In this document: piece by piece, positions 52,854-61,471 of the stretch | Layout: every line of letters starts with the position of its first letter | Numbering within the stretch: the stretch's first letter is position 1 | Assembly: GCF_000308815.1 (NCBI RefSeq) | Contig: NZ_BAFX01000082.1 | Coordinates: 1-64,000, forward strand | Direction of reading: 5' to 3' | DNA from: Nocardia concava NBRC 100430 | GTDB taxonomy: Bacteria; Actinomycetota; Actinomycetes; Mycobacteriales; Mycobacteriaceae | Length of the DNA: 64,000 nucleotides | Notes under the pieces: generated by a model | The model's database searches: none | What the model was told of the DNA's origin: nothing | What the model saw: only the letters and a program-made list of their open reading frames with translations | Position numbers and translations under genes: made by a program

Positions 52854-53819
52854 ATGCGCGCCATCCAGGTTTCCGAGCACGGCGGTCCCGAAGTCCTGCG
52901 ATACGTGGAGGTGCCGGACCCGCAGGTCGGGGCCGGGCAGCTGCTGGTGCGGGTCGAGGCCGCCGGAATCAACTTCATCGACACCTACATTCGGACCGGG
53001 CGGTACCCGACGCCGGTGCCCTACATCCCGGGCTCGGAGGGTAGCGGTGTGGTGACCGCGGTCGGACCCGAGGTCACCGAGTTCTCGGTGGGCGATCGCG
53101 TGGCGTGGGCGGCCGCGCCGGGCAGCTACGCCGAGCAGGTGGTCGTGCCTGCGGCCGTGGCGATTCCGGTGCCCGACGGCGTGAACGCGCCGACCGCCGC
53201 CTCGGCGCTGCTGCAGGGCATGACCGCGCACTACCTGATCGAGTCGATCTACAAGCCGCAGCCGGGCGAGGCCGTGCTGGTGCACGCGGGCGCGGGCGGG
53301 GTGGGCCTGATCCTGACCCAGCTGCTCTCGGCGCGCGGGGTCCGGGTGATCACCACGGTGTCCACCGACGACAAGGAAAAGCTCTCGCGCGACGCCGGGG
53401 CTTCCGAGGTTCTGCGCTACGACGACGATATCGCCGGGCGGGTACGGGAACTCACCGGCGGCGTCGGTGTGGCCGCGGCCTACGACGGCGTCGGGGCATC
53501 CACCTTCGAGGCGAGCCTGGCTTCGACGCGGGTGCGCGGCACGGTCGCGCTGTTCGGCGGGGCGAGCGGACCGGTGCCGCCGTTCGATCTGCAGCGGCTC
53601 AATCCGCTGGGCTCACTGTTCGTGACGCGCCCGACGCTGGTCCACTACACCCGCGACCGCGCCGAATTGCTGTGGCGCGCAAACGACATCATGAACGCCA
53701 TCGCCGACGGCACCCTGCACATCCGAATCGGCGGCAGCTACCCCCTGGCCGATGCCGAACAGGCCCACCGGGATCTCGAGGGCCGCAAGACCACCGGGTC
53801 CATCGTCCTGGTGCCCTGA
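52854..53819 (+). CDS. qor: NADPH:quinone oxidoreductase
   Basis: Zinc-free medium-chain reductase of 321 residues that reduces quinones with NADPH. The N-terminal MRAIQVSEHGGPEVLRYVEV, VEAAGINFIDTYIRTGRYP and the Rossmann LVHAGAGGVGLILTQLLSA (about residues 143-161) are typical of the Qor group, and the zinc ligands of alcohol dehydrogenases are absent. A qor gene lies, from memory, near ctaA in M. tuberculosis as well. A strong terminator follows. Confidence 0.93.
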   Translation: MRAIQVSEHGGPEVLRYVEVPDPQVGAGQLLVRVEAAGINFIDTYIRTGRYPTPVPYIPGSEGSGVVTAVGPEVTEFSVGDRVAWAAAPGSYAEQVVVPAAVAIPVPDGVNAPTAASALLQGMTAHYLIESIYKPQPGEAVLVHAGAGGVGLILTQLLSARGVRVITTVSTDDKEKLSRDAGASEVLRYDDDIAGRVRELTGGVGVAAAYDGVGASTFEASLASTRVRGTVALFGGASGPVPPFDLQRLNPLGSLFVTRPTLVHYTRDRAELLWRANDIMNAIADGTLHIRIGGSYPLADAEQAHRDLEGRKTTGSIVLVP

Positions 53820-53850
53820 ACGAATTCGCCCTGACGTCCTGAACGGACCC

Positions 53851-53885
53851 GCCGGTGCCCGAATACGTTCGGGCACCGGCTTTTT
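53851..53885. terminator. Bidirectional terminator
   Basis: GCCGGTGCCCGAA and its perfect complement form a 13-base stem with a tacg loop, followed by TTTTT on the plus strand. It separates the convergent qor and TetR genes. Confidence 0.9.
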
Positions 53886-53887
53886 CG

Positions 53888-54514
53888 TCAGTCGAGGTCG
53901 CGGCCGGTGAGCCCGCGGTAGACGAATCGGGTGAGGGCGTCGATGGCCTGCTCGTCGGTCATCTGCATGCCGCCCTCCTCGACGGCCTGCAACAGACCGG
54001 TGGCGGACTGGAACATCATGGCCAGGCTGACCTCGGGCGGACCGGGCAGGCGTAGCCCGGCGGGGCCGAAACCGTCGAGGTGGTCGGCCACCTCCTCGCG
54101 CTGCTCGGTGGCGAATCGTGCTGCGATGCGGGCGAAGTCGTCGTTGACCAGGGCGGCCTGACTCACCGCGCGCAGCACCGGCCAGTTCCGGCGGCCGAAG
54201 TTCCAGTAGGCCGCGACGTGGTAGCGCACCGATTCCGGGTCGGTGAAATCGGCGATGTGCGCGGGGTCCTCGGCGGAGGTATCGCTTTCGTCGGCAAGGT
54301 CTTTCAGCAGCGCCGAGAGCAGTTCTTCCTTGCTCGCGAAATGGTTGTAGAACGACCCCGCGGCGCGGCCGGCCGCCGCGGTGATGTCGGTGATCTTGGT
54401 GTTGAGGTAGCCGCGTTCGGCGAACAGCCGGTGCGCGGCCTGCTTGAGCGCCTGCTCGGTCTCGGCCGATTTCTCGCTGCGGCGTTGCGCTTTCGCACCC
54501 GGGTTGGCTGCCAC
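53888..54514 (-). CDS. TetR-family regulator
   Basis: The 208-residue regulator has the helix-turn-helix RLFAERGYLNTKITDITAAA followed by GRAAGSFYNHFASKEELLSA. The ligand domain is of unknown specificity. GTG 54514 has the site GGAGGTGG just upstream. It is divergent from the flavin hydroxylase gene; two inverted repeats lie between them at 54555-54587 and probably bind this protein. Confidence 0.88.
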   Translation of the reverse strand: MAANPGAKAQRRSEKSAETEQALKQAAHRLFAERGYLNTKITDITAAAGRAAGSFYNHFASKEELLSALLKDLADESDTSAEDPAHIADFTDPESVRYHVAAYWNFGRRNWPVLRAVSQAALVNDDFARIAARFATEQREEVADHLDGFGPAGLRLPGPPEVSLAMMFQSATGLLQAVEEGGMQMTDEQAIDALTRFVYRGLTGRDLD

Positions 54515-54554
54515 ATTCCACCTCCTCTTGACAGCGGAACGTACCACCCTCAAT

Positions 54555-54587
54555 ACTGAATCCACATTCAGTGAATCATAATTCAGT
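54555..54587. promoter_or_regulatory. Two overlapping operators between TetR and hydroxylase genes
   Basis: ACTGAAT-ccac-ATTCAGT (54555-54572) is a perfect palindrome, and AGTGAAT-cata-ATTCAGT (54570-54587) is a second copy with one mismatch, offset by 15 bases. Both lie between the divergent starts at 54514 and 54601. Confidence 0.7.
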
Positions 54588-54600
54588 TTCAGGAGTTGCC

Positions 54601-56049
54601 ATGAACACGCAGGTCCTCGTCGCGGGAGCCGGCCCGACCGGGCTCACCCTCGCCATCGATCTGGCCCGGCGCGGCATCGCGGTGCGCGTCATCGACAAGG
54701 CGGAGGAGTTCTTCGCCGGGTCGCGCGGGGACGGTATCCAACCGCGCACCCTCGAGGTGTTCGAAGACCTCGGGGTGCTCGACGCGGTCCTGGCGCAGGG
54801 CATGCCGCAAGCGCCGCTGCTGATCCACATGGACGGGCAGTTCGTGATGGAACGGCGGATGAGCCAGTGGCGCGAGCCCACCTCCGAGGTGCCGCACCCG
54901 AATCCGTGGGTGCTGGCCCAGGCCGACACCGAACGGGTGCTGCGCGAGCGGCTGGCCGAATTCGGGGTGCGGGTCGAATTGGGCACGGCCCTGGTGGAAT
55001 TCGACGGTGACGACGACGGGGTGACCGCGGTCCTCGAGCATGCCGGGGCGCGCGAGAGCGTGCGCGTGGACTATCTGGTCGGCGCGGACGGCGGGCGCAG
55101 CACCGTGCGCAAGGCGCTGGGCATCGCGTTCGAGGGCAGCACCGACGAGTCGATCCGCATGCTGCTCGGCGATGTCCGCGCCGATGTCCTCGACCACTCG
55201 GTCGGGTACTGGTTCTCCGATTCGTCCGCGCCCATGGACGGGATCGCGCTGATGCCGCTGCCGGGCGGGCGCAGGTTCCAGTTCGCCACCGGGCTGGATG
55301 TCGACTCCGGCACCGATCTGGCGGTGCTGCAGGATTTCGTCACCCGCCGCTCCCGCCGCGAGGACATCGTGCTGTCGGAGCTGACCTGGTCGACGGTGTG
55401 GCGGCCGAATGTGCGGCTCGCGCAGCGGTATCGGGTCGGGCGGGTATTCCTGGCCGGGGACGCCGCGCACGTGCATCCGCCGACCGGCGGGCAGGGCCTC
55501 AACACCGGTGTGCAGGACGCCTACAACCTGGGCTGGAAACTGGAAGTCGCGCTGCGCAATCCGGGTCCCGGCAGTGAGGCGCTGCTGGATTCCTACGAGA
55601 CCGAGCGCCGCACCACTGCCGCGCGGGTGCTCGGGTTGAGCAGTGAGCTGCTGGATCGCACCGTCAAGGGGGATCCGGATGCCATGGATCGCGAGGGCAC
55701 CCACCAGCTCGACATCAGCTACCGCACCGAGCCGGGCGACGGGCTTCAGGTCGGCGATCGCGCCCCGGATGCTCCGCTGACCGATGCGAACGGCAAGACC
55801 GTGCGACTGTTCGAGCTGTTCAGCGGCCCGCACGCCACGCTGCTGGAGTTCGGCCCCGAGGCCGGGGACGGGTCGGTGGCCTCGATCGCGACCGATACCA
55901 AGGTGGTTCGCGTCCTCGCAGCGGGATCGCAGCCCGGTGTGGGCGAGTTCGTCGATGCCGACGGCCACGCCCAGCGCTCCTATCAGGCAAACGCCCACAC
56001 GCGTGTGCTCGTCCGACCTGACGGGTATGTCGGATTCATCGGCGGCTGA
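54601..56049 (+). CDS. FAD-dependent aromatic hydroxylase-type monooxygenase
   Basis: Flavin monooxygenase of 482 residues (PheA/TfdB/MhpA group). The FAD-binding GxGxxG is VLVAGAGPTGLTLAIDLARR, the DG motif is VGADGGRSTVRKALG (about residue 157), and the GD motif is VFLAGDAAHVHPPTGGQGLN (about 282). The last 110 residues form the thioredoxin-like domain typical of the class. It should hydroxylate an aromatic compound using NAD(P)H; the TetR protein next door probably induces it. CAGGAG is the ribosome-binding site. Confidence 0.9.
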   Translation: MNTQVLVAGAGPTGLTLAIDLARRGIAVRVIDKAEEFFAGSRGDGIQPRTLEVFEDLGVLDAVLAQGMPQAPLLIHMDGQFVMERRMSQWREPTSEVPHPNPWVLAQADTERVLRERLAEFGVRVELGTALVEFDGDDDGVTAVLEHAGARESVRVDYLVGADGGRSTVRKALGIAFEGSTDESIRMLLGDVRADVLDHSVGYWFSDSSAPMDGIALMPLPGGRRFQFATGLDVDSGTDLAVLQDFVTRRSRREDIVLSELTWSTVWRPNVRLAQRYRVGRVFLAGDAAHVHPPTGGQGLNTGVQDAYNLGWKLEVALRNPGPGSEALLDSYETERRTTAARVLGLSSELLDRTVKGDPDAMDREGTHQLDISYRTEPGDGLQVGDRAPDAPLTDANGKTVRLFELFSGPHATLLEFGPEAGDGSVASIATDTKVVRVLAAGSQPGVGEFVDADGHAQRSYQANAHTRVLVRPDGYVGFIGG

Positions 56050-56113
56050 ACCGCATCCGGCAGTTGATCGACTGCCCGGTCCCCTCGGGGACAGTGCGGG
56101 GTTGCCGCCGGAC

Positions 56114-56133
56114 GGGGCTTCAGGAGAAGCCCC
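56114..56133 (+). terminator. Short hairpin after the hydroxylase gene
   Basis: GGGGCTTC-agga-GAAGCCCC is a perfect 8-base stem with a 4-base loop, 64 bases past the stop. There is no T-run, so it is a weak terminator candidate. Nothing else is seen in the 254-base gap from 56050 to 56303. Confidence 0.4.
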
Positions 56134-56303
56134 TGAGCGCCCGAGAGTTGCCCCACCGTGCAGAATGATCATGCTGCCGCGCAAGACGATTCGTCCTGAC
56201 CGAACATTTTCGGCCACGCGAGGACGCCGCGACCCCGTAAGGTGGTCGCGGCGTAGGGTTCGGGCGGCCGGCAGGTAGAGGCATCGGTCAGAGGTGGTCT
56301 GGG

Positions 56304-57731
56304 ATGTTGGTGAAGGTCCGTAACGACGACCCGTCGCGGCTGTCGAGCACCGAACGCACCGTGGTGAACTGGCTCAAATCCTGGAGCGGGCCGCACGCCG
56401 TGCCCGGGATCGCGGTGGTGCAGTGCCAGGACGCCGATGTGGTGGTGTGGACGCCGCAGACCTGCGTGGTGGTGGGCGTGCACGGCTTCGCCGAGCGGGT
56501 GACCGGGACGCTGTCGTGCGCGCAGGACCAGCCGTGGACCGTCGACGGCAAGCCCGCGCCGCTGGACGGGGATGCCGATCCGCTCGAACGGGTGCGGCAG
56601 CAGACGGTGGATCTGGCGATGCAGTTGCGCTCGGCGCCCGGGCGTGAGCATGTGCCGGTCAGCGGGCTGGTGTTGCTGGTGCCGCAACTGGGTTCGCGGG
56701 TGAAGCTGGAGAAGGGCGCGCTGCCGGCCGGGATCGATGTGCTGATCGGGGACGGGCCGTCCTCGCTGCGGGCGTATTTCACCAAGCTGGCCGAGGGCGC
56801 CGCGCCGTCGTGGGATGCCGCGCAGGTCGGGCAGGCGCTGGGGGCGCTCGGGTTCGCCGCCGCGGCAACCTATTCCGATCTGGTGGCCGAGGGATTCCCG
56901 GTGCCGGATTCGGCGCGGGACGCGCCGCTGCCGTTCTCGACCCGCGCCACCGAGGTGATGGTGCCGTCGGTGCCGACGACGTATCCGGCTCAGGGACCGG
57001 GTGATTCGGGCAAATTGGAACCGGTCGAGCGTGGGTCGGAGACCGGTGGCGGGCAGGGTCGTCCGGGTGCGGCCGGGCCGGGTGGCGAGGGCCGTCCGGT
57101 CGTCGTGCCGCAAGGCCCCGCCGTTCCGTCGGGCCGGGCGGGGGCGAGCGCGCAGTCCGCGATTCCCGCGGCGGCGTCGGCCGCCGAGGCCGCGGCGGCC
57201 TATTCCGCGGTCACCGGTATGCCGCCGGTCGGGCAGACCTCGAATCCGCAGGCCGCGAACCCACAGGGTCCGGGCCGCAGTGCCCCGCCGCCGACGCCCG
57301 TGCCGGGTATGCGGCCACCGCAGCCCGGCCCCGCACCGGGCGGGCAGCCGCCGCGCCCGCCCGCGCCGGGATTCGGTCCGGGCCCCCAATCAGGGCCTGC
57401 TCCGGGCGGTTTCGCGCCGCAGGACCAGCGGCAGCAGCAGGGGCAGCAGCCCGGTAGCGGGTTTCCGCTGTGGACCAATCGGCAGTCGACGCGCGGGAGC
57501 GGGCAGCGGCGGCGCAAGGATATCCCGATCATCGGCGGGCTGATTCTGGCGGTGGTCATCCTGATCATCGCCATCGCATGCACGGGCCGCACCTCGCCGT
57601 CTCCGAGCAAGGACCGCCAGCACGGGCCGGTGGTGGTGGAGACGACCACCACGACGAGCCGCACCACCGATCCGACTTTGCCGCACACCACGATTCCGCC
57701 CGCTTGCTTCCCACTGCAGCCGTGCAATTGA
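56304..57731 (+). CDS. Single-pass membrane protein with NERD-like N-terminal domain
   Basis: Protein of 475 residues in four parts: an N-terminal alpha/beta domain of about 200 residues, a proline/glycine/glutamine-rich linker (about 230-405), one membrane segment (GGLILAVVILIIAIACTG, near residue 420) and a short extracytoplasmic tail rich in threonine. The start (SSTERTVVNWLK, then DADVVVWTPQTCVVVGVHG) recalls the nuclease-related NERD domain, but the key acidic residues are not clearly conserved, so the resemblance is tentative. Function unknown. It converges with the beta-propeller lipoprotein gene. Confidence 0.6.
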   Translation: MLVKVRNDDPSRLSSTERTVVNWLKSWSGPHAVPGIAVVQCQDADVVVWTPQTCVVVGVHGFAERVTGTLSCAQDQPWTVDGKPAPLDGDADPLERVRQQTVDLAMQLRSAPGREHVPVSGLVLLVPQLGSRVKLEKGALPAGIDVLIGDGPSSLRAYFTKLAEGAAPSWDAAQVGQALGALGFAAAATYSDLVAEGFPVPDSARDAPLPFSTRATEVMVPSVPTTYPAQGPGDSGKLEPVERGSETGGGQGRPGAAGPGGEGRPVVVPQGPAVPSGRAGASAQSAIPAAASAAEAAAAYSAVTGMPPVGQTSNPQAANPQGPGRSAPPPTPVPGMRPPQPGPAPGGQPPRPPAPGFGPGPQSGPAPGGFAPQDQRQQQGQQPGSGFPLWTNRQSTRGSGQRRRKDIPIIGGLILAVVILIIAIACTGRTSPSPSKDRQHGPVVVETTTTTSRTTDPTLPHTTIPPACFPLQPCN

Positions 57732-57777
57732 CGGCGTCGGCTCGCGGATTCGGGTGCGGGTCGAATCTCTTTGTGGG

Positions 57778-59040
57778 CTAGGGCAGTCGGATGTACTCGA
57801 TGCCGGACATGGTGCCGAGCACGAGGGAGCCGTTGACGAGCGCGGGTGTGGCGAAGTGCGGGAGCTCCTCGGTTCCGTACTGGGCCAGGACGTTTCCGGT
57901 CGCGGGATCGAGGGCGTAGAGGGTGTTGCGGTGCCAGTCGGTGGCCCAGATCCGGTTGGCGGCGAGCAGCGGGGGCCCGTTGGCGGGGACGCCGGTGTGC
58001 CAGAGCACCGTGGCGGCGCCGGTGGCGGTGACGCGAATCGCGGTGGTGCCGTTGGCGCAGGGCAGGTAGGCGATGTCGCGGTCGACCGCCGCCGCACCGA
58101 AGGCGCGGCATCCGGTGAAATCCGGTGCCCTGGAGGAGATTCCGCCCAGGTGGGCGGGATCGAGGATGTGGCCGTCTCCGGATTTACCAGCCATGATGAG
58201 GAATCCGTTGACCACGGCCGGGTTCATGGTGCCGAGGTCTTTGTCGTCCTCGTTGTCCTGCGCCCAGGTCGCGGGCGCGAAGAAGTCGGCGCGTTGCAGG
58301 TCGGGGGTCAGGGCGATGACGGAATCGGTGTCGTCATAGGCGGATCCTGGTTCGGCATTGCCGTTGCCGACCGAATAGAACAGCAGCCCATTGGTTTCCG
58401 CCGCTGGTCCTGGTGCCCAGATGCCGCCGCGGCCACTCGTCGAGGCCCGGTACCAGGTGACCGCGCTGGTGGAAACGTCCACGGACGCAACGGCTCCGGT
58501 GTAGGTGCCGCAGTCGCCGTAGTTGCCGCCGAAGGCCGCGTAGACACGGCCGTCACGGAAGGTGAGTGCCGGGCGCTGCAGGTAAGCGGGCGGGTCACCG
58601 AAGGGCGGGTCGACCGGTACCCGCAGGGTCACCGCGCCGGTTTCGGAGTCGAGGCCGAAGAGGGTTTTGTGTGCGCCGGTGGATTCGGCGATCACATAGA
58701 CGCGATGGGCGGCGGCATCATAGGCGGGGCTGCCGGTGATGCCGACGGGGTCGATATTGCCGCACGGCAGTTCGGACCGGGGCATCGGCTCGGCCAGGTG
58801 GGTGCGCCAGCGGACGGTGTCGCCGGTGACGGCGTAGACCGAATCGTTCTCGGTGGCGGCGATGACGGTGTCGCCCACCACGATCGGGCGGCCGTAGACC
58901 GCGCCGTCGAGGGTGATGACCGCGCCCGCGGGCGGTGGGCGCGTCGGCGCGCGCTGGTCACCTCCGCAACCGGTCACCGCGACGAGCATCGCGCACACCC
59001 CGGCGATCGCCGCCAGTCTGCCGCGAATGCCCTGTGCCAC
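57778..59040 (-). CDS. PQQ-type beta-propeller lipoprotein
   Basis: Exported lipoprotein of 420 residues. The signal peptide ends in a lipobox (MLVAVTGCGG, cysteine near residue 25). Repeated blades such as GRPIVVGDTVIAATENDSVYAV and GTTAIRVTATGAATVLWHTG show a PQQ-like beta-propeller resembling BamB-type scaffold proteins; no redox cofactor site is evident. It probably binds something at the envelope. GTG 59040 is the start. Confidence 0.78.
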   Translation of the reverse strand: MAQGIRGRLAAIAGVCAMLVAVTGCGGDQRAPTRPPPAGAVITLDGAVYGRPIVVGDTVIAATENDSVYAVTGDTVRWRTHLAEPMPRSELPCGNIDPVGITGSPAYDAAAHRVYVIAESTGAHKTLFGLDSETGAVTLRVPVDPPFGDPPAYLQRPALTFRDGRVYAAFGGNYGDCGTYTGAVASVDVSTSAVTWYRASTSGRGGIWAPGPAAETNGLLFYSVGNGNAEPGSAYDDTDSVIALTPDLQRADFFAPATWAQDNEDDKDLGTMNPAVVNGFLIMAGKSGDGHILDPAHLGGISSRAPDFTGCRAFGAAAVDRDIAYLPCANGTTAIRVTATGAATVLWHTGVPANGPPLLAANRIWATDWHRNTLYALDPATGNVLAQYGTEELPHFATPALVNGSLVLGTMSGIEYIRLP

Positions 59041-59128
59041 GGTCTCCCCCGTCGGTTCGATCGTCCCTCCGACATGGTGTCACAAATTCCGCCGATGAAT
59101 TCCGGTGCGCCGTACCGTCTACAAGACT

Positions 59129-60004
59129 ATGAGCGAACACATCCTCGAGACCCCGGAAGCCGACCTGGCCTACGACCTGCTGGGTGCCACACCCGCCGAG
59201 AGCGCGCATCGCCCGCTGCTGATGATCGGCCAGCCCATGACCGCGGCCGGATTCGCCACGCTCGCTTCATATTTCCCGGATCGCACGGTCATCACCTACG
59301 ACCCGCGCGGCCTGGGCCGCAGCGTCCGCAAGGACGGCCGCACCGACAACTCCCCGACCGTCCAGGCCGAGGACGTGCACACCCTGCTGACCGCGCTGGG
59401 GTTCGGCCCGGTGGATCTGTTCGCCAGCAGCGGCGGCGCGGTGACGGCGCTGGCCCTGGTCGCGGCACACCCGGATGACATCTCGACCCTGGTCGCGCAC
59501 GAGCCTCCGCTCCTGCGGGTGCTCCCCGACGCCGCGGCCGCCGAGCGCGCCCAGCAGGGAGTCCGCGACGCCTACCGCGCGAAGGGCTCTTTCGCCGGTA
59601 TGGCCGCCTTCATCGCACTCACCTCCTGGCAGGGCGAATTCACCGAGGCCTACTTCGCCCAGCCGCCCGCCGACCCGGCCATGTTCGGCATGCCCACCGA
59701 GGACGACGGCACCCGCGACGACCCCCTGCTCTCCGACCGCTCCGATGCCATCACCGCCTACACCCCCGACATCGCCGCCCTGCAAGCGGCAACCACCCGC
59801 ATCCTTATCGCGGTAGGCGAGGAATCCGCAGGCACCCTCACCGCCCGCACCGCCGAAGCCACCGCCGCCCTGCTGGGCACCACCCCCGTCATCTTCCCCA
59901 GCCACCACGGCGGCTTCACCGGCTCCGACTCCGGCTACCCCGGCCAGCCCGAACCCTTCGCCGCCAAACTCCGCGCGGTGCTGGACGCCGAAGCCGAGCG
60001 GTAG
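59129..60004 (+). CDS. Alpha/beta hydrolase
   Basis: Protein of 291 residues with the hydrolase pattern: the oxyanion strand LLMIGQPMTAAGFATLASYF, DPRGLGRSVRKDGR, the nucleophile elbow LFASSGGAVTALALVA (Ser near residue 101) and the histidine in FPSHHGGFTGSDSG near the C-terminus. The usual GxSxG is ASSGG, that is, the first glycine is replaced. The substrate is unknown. The ATG at 59129 (MSEHILETPEADLAYDLLG) is preferred to an upstream one at 59105. Confidence 0.82.
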   Translation: MSEHILETPEADLAYDLLGATPAESAHRPLLMIGQPMTAAGFATLASYFPDRTVITYDPRGLGRSVRKDGRTDNSPTVQAEDVHTLLTALGFGPVDLFASSGGAVTALALVAAHPDDISTLVAHEPPLLRVLPDAAAAERAQQGVRDAYRAKGSFAGMAAFIALTSWQGEFTEAYFAQPPADPAMFGMPTEDDGTRDDPLLSDRSDAITAYTPDIAALQAATTRILIAVGEESAGTLTARTAEATAALLGTTPVIFPSHHGGFTGSDSGYPGQPEPFAAKLRAVLDAEAER

Positions 60005-60018
60005 GCGCATCGCGGCAC

Positions 60019-60051
60019 GGCGGCCGCCCGGAGACTTCGGAGGCGGTCGCC
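60019..60051. terminator. Hairpin after the hydrolase gene
   Basis: GGCGGCCGCC pairs with GGCGGTCGCC with one mismatch, around a 13-base loop that can itself pair (ccg...cgg). It lies 15 bases past the hydrolase stop. Confidence 0.5.
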
Positions 60052-60155
60052 GCGCGGACAGTGAGATCGGCAACCCACAATGGCTGGGCGGACGTCCAGT
60101 CCGGTAGGCTGTCGGGGTTCGTATTCAGCCGTAGCGCATAACCGGAGGTGAGTTG

Positions 60156-60224
60156 ATGACCGTGCCGAAGACCGCTGTCGCCGGTGGCATCGTTGGTCGC
60201 CTCACCCTTCGCATCGCGAACTGA
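60156..60224 (+). CDS. 22-codon leader-type ORF
   Basis: ATG 60156 has an excellent ribosome-binding site (GGAGGTGAGTTG just upstream). The 22-residue product starts MTVPKTAVAGG, ends TLRIAN and has no known family. It precedes the GNAT gene by 134 bases and may be a short upstream ORF in its leader, or a chance reading. The stop codon lies in the loop of the inverted repeat at 60216-60231. Confidence 0.4.
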   Translation: MTVPKTAVAGGIVGRLTLRIAN

Positions 60225-60231
60225 CGTTCGC
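60216..60231. promoter_or_regulatory. LexA-box-like inverted repeat
   Basis: GCGAAC-tgac-GTTCGC is a perfect inverted repeat whose inner part CGAAC-n4-GTTCG equals the core of the actinobacterial and Bacillus SOS box. A partial copy of the sequence (CGCATCGCGAAC) follows at 60233-60244. Being past the start of the leader ORF, it may instead be an RNA hairpin. Confidence 0.4.
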
Positions 60232-60358
60232 CGCATCGCGAACCGACGCTTCGCGCCACCCGGTCCCCACGATCGACGTCGGGTTTCCTCCCGCCGTGCC
60301 GACAGCGGTCACTCCTGTATCACCCCTTGTCCGACATGACAATCCAGGAGTTTCGACC

Positions 60359-60871
60359 ATGTCCATCAACCAGTTCTGGCTGACCCGTTCCGAAACCGCA
60401 GCCGATATCGACGATATTCGCCGAATCACGTTGGCCGCCTTCGACACCGCCGAGGAGGCAGACCTCGTCGACGCACTGCGCACCGACCCGGCGTGGCTCG
60501 ACGGCCTGTCCATGCTCAGCACCGACAGCGACGGCAACCCGATCGGCCACGCCCTGCTCACCCGCTGCCACATCGGTGACACCGCGGCGCTGTGCCTGGC
60601 ACCGTGCTCGGTCCTGCCGGAGTATCAGCGCACCGGCGCGGGCTCGGCCGCCATCCGCGCAGTCCTCAACACGGCCCGCGACCACGGCGAATCCTTCGTC
60701 GTCGTACTGGGCCACCCGACCTACTACCCGCGGTTCGGCTTCGATCGGGCCAGCAGCCACGGCATCGGTCTCAGCATCGAGGTACCCGACGAGGCGCTCA
60801 TGGCCCTGAGCCTCACCCATGAGCCGCTCCCCGCCGGCACCGTGCGCTACGCCGCACCGTTCGGCATCTGA
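60359..60871 (+). CDS. GNAT-family N-acetyltransferase
   Basis: Acetyltransferase of 170 residues. The GNAT core LCLAPCSVLPEYQRTGAGSA (about residues 79-98) with the acetyl-CoA loop, then AIRAVLNTARDHGESFVVVLG and HPTYYPRFGF, are those of the YhbS-like group. The substrate is unknown. CAGGAG precedes the ATG by 7 bases. The leader ORF and LexA-like repeat upstream could govern its expression. Confidence 0.88.
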   Translation: MSINQFWLTRSETAADIDDIRRITLAAFDTAEEADLVDALRTDPAWLDGLSMLSTDSDGNPIGHALLTRCHIGDTAALCLAPCSVLPEYQRTGAGSAAIRAVLNTARDHGESFVVVLGHPTYYPRFGFDRASSHGIGLSIEVPDEALMALSLTHEPLPAGTVRYAAPFGI

Positions 60872-60966
60872 CCGTCCCGCGAAAACCCTTGCGGCGGAGG
60901 CCGCAGCCCATCGTCACCGTCCATGGCGGTGGTCGATCGCCGCGGCCTCCGCCGCCGTCCAAGACC

Positions 60967-61320
60967 TCAGGCGGATTGCCACAATTCGATTCGGTTGCCC
61001 GCCGGGTCGGTGACCCAGCCGAAGCGCCCGACACCGTCCATGTCCTGGGTCTCCTCGGCGACATCCGCGCCCTTGGCACGCAATTGCGCGAGCATCGCGT
61101 CCAGGTCGCGTACCCGGAAGTTGAGCATGGTCTGCTGTGCACGCGAGCCGAAGTAGTCGGTGTCGGCTTCGAAGGTCGCGAACACGGTCGGCCCGGCCTG
61201 CTGCGACCACAGGCCGTGTGCGTCGGCGTCCAGCCCCAGGCAGTCGCGGTACCACGCGCTCAACACCTCCGGGTCCGCGGCCCGCAGAAAGTATCCACCG
61301 ATCCCAAGCACCCGCTCCAT
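60967..61320 (-). CDS. VOC-family (glyoxalase-like) protein
   Basis: Single vicinal-oxygen-chelate domain of 117 residues: VLGIGGYFLRAADPEVLSAW then YRDCLGL at the start and FGWVTDPAGNRIELWQ at the end, with the metal-binding glutamate in RIELWQ. The family includes glyoxalases, dioxygenases and antibiotic-resistance proteins; the sequence does not decide. The ATG at 61320 opens directly into the domain. Confidence 0.83.
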   Translation of the reverse strand: MERVLGIGGYFLRAADPEVLSAWYRDCLGLDADAHGLWSQQAGPTVFATFEADTDYFGSRAQQTMLNFRVRDLDAMLAQLRAKGADVAEETQDMDGVGRFGWVTDPAGNRIELWQSA

Positions 61321-61471
61321 GCCGTCATCCTGCCAGCCGGACACCGGTTTCCCGGTGATCGACGCTTGCTCCGCTGGGGGATATCTCACAGCTCCGCCGA
61401 CCGGGCGGGTGGGATGATCGAGACGAAAGGCGCTGGGCCGGTGTGGATCACATGCGACGCGGAGGTGCGCT

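Noticed and set aside
54589..56217. Minus-strand frame of 542 codons
   Set aside because: Antisense of the flavin hydroxylase, which has all three FAD motifs.
59076..59129. TGTCACA, resembling the -35 element of ECF41 promoters, upstream of the hydrolase gene
   Set aside because: The nearest CGTC is about 31 bases on, far from the expected spacing of about 16, so it is probably chance.
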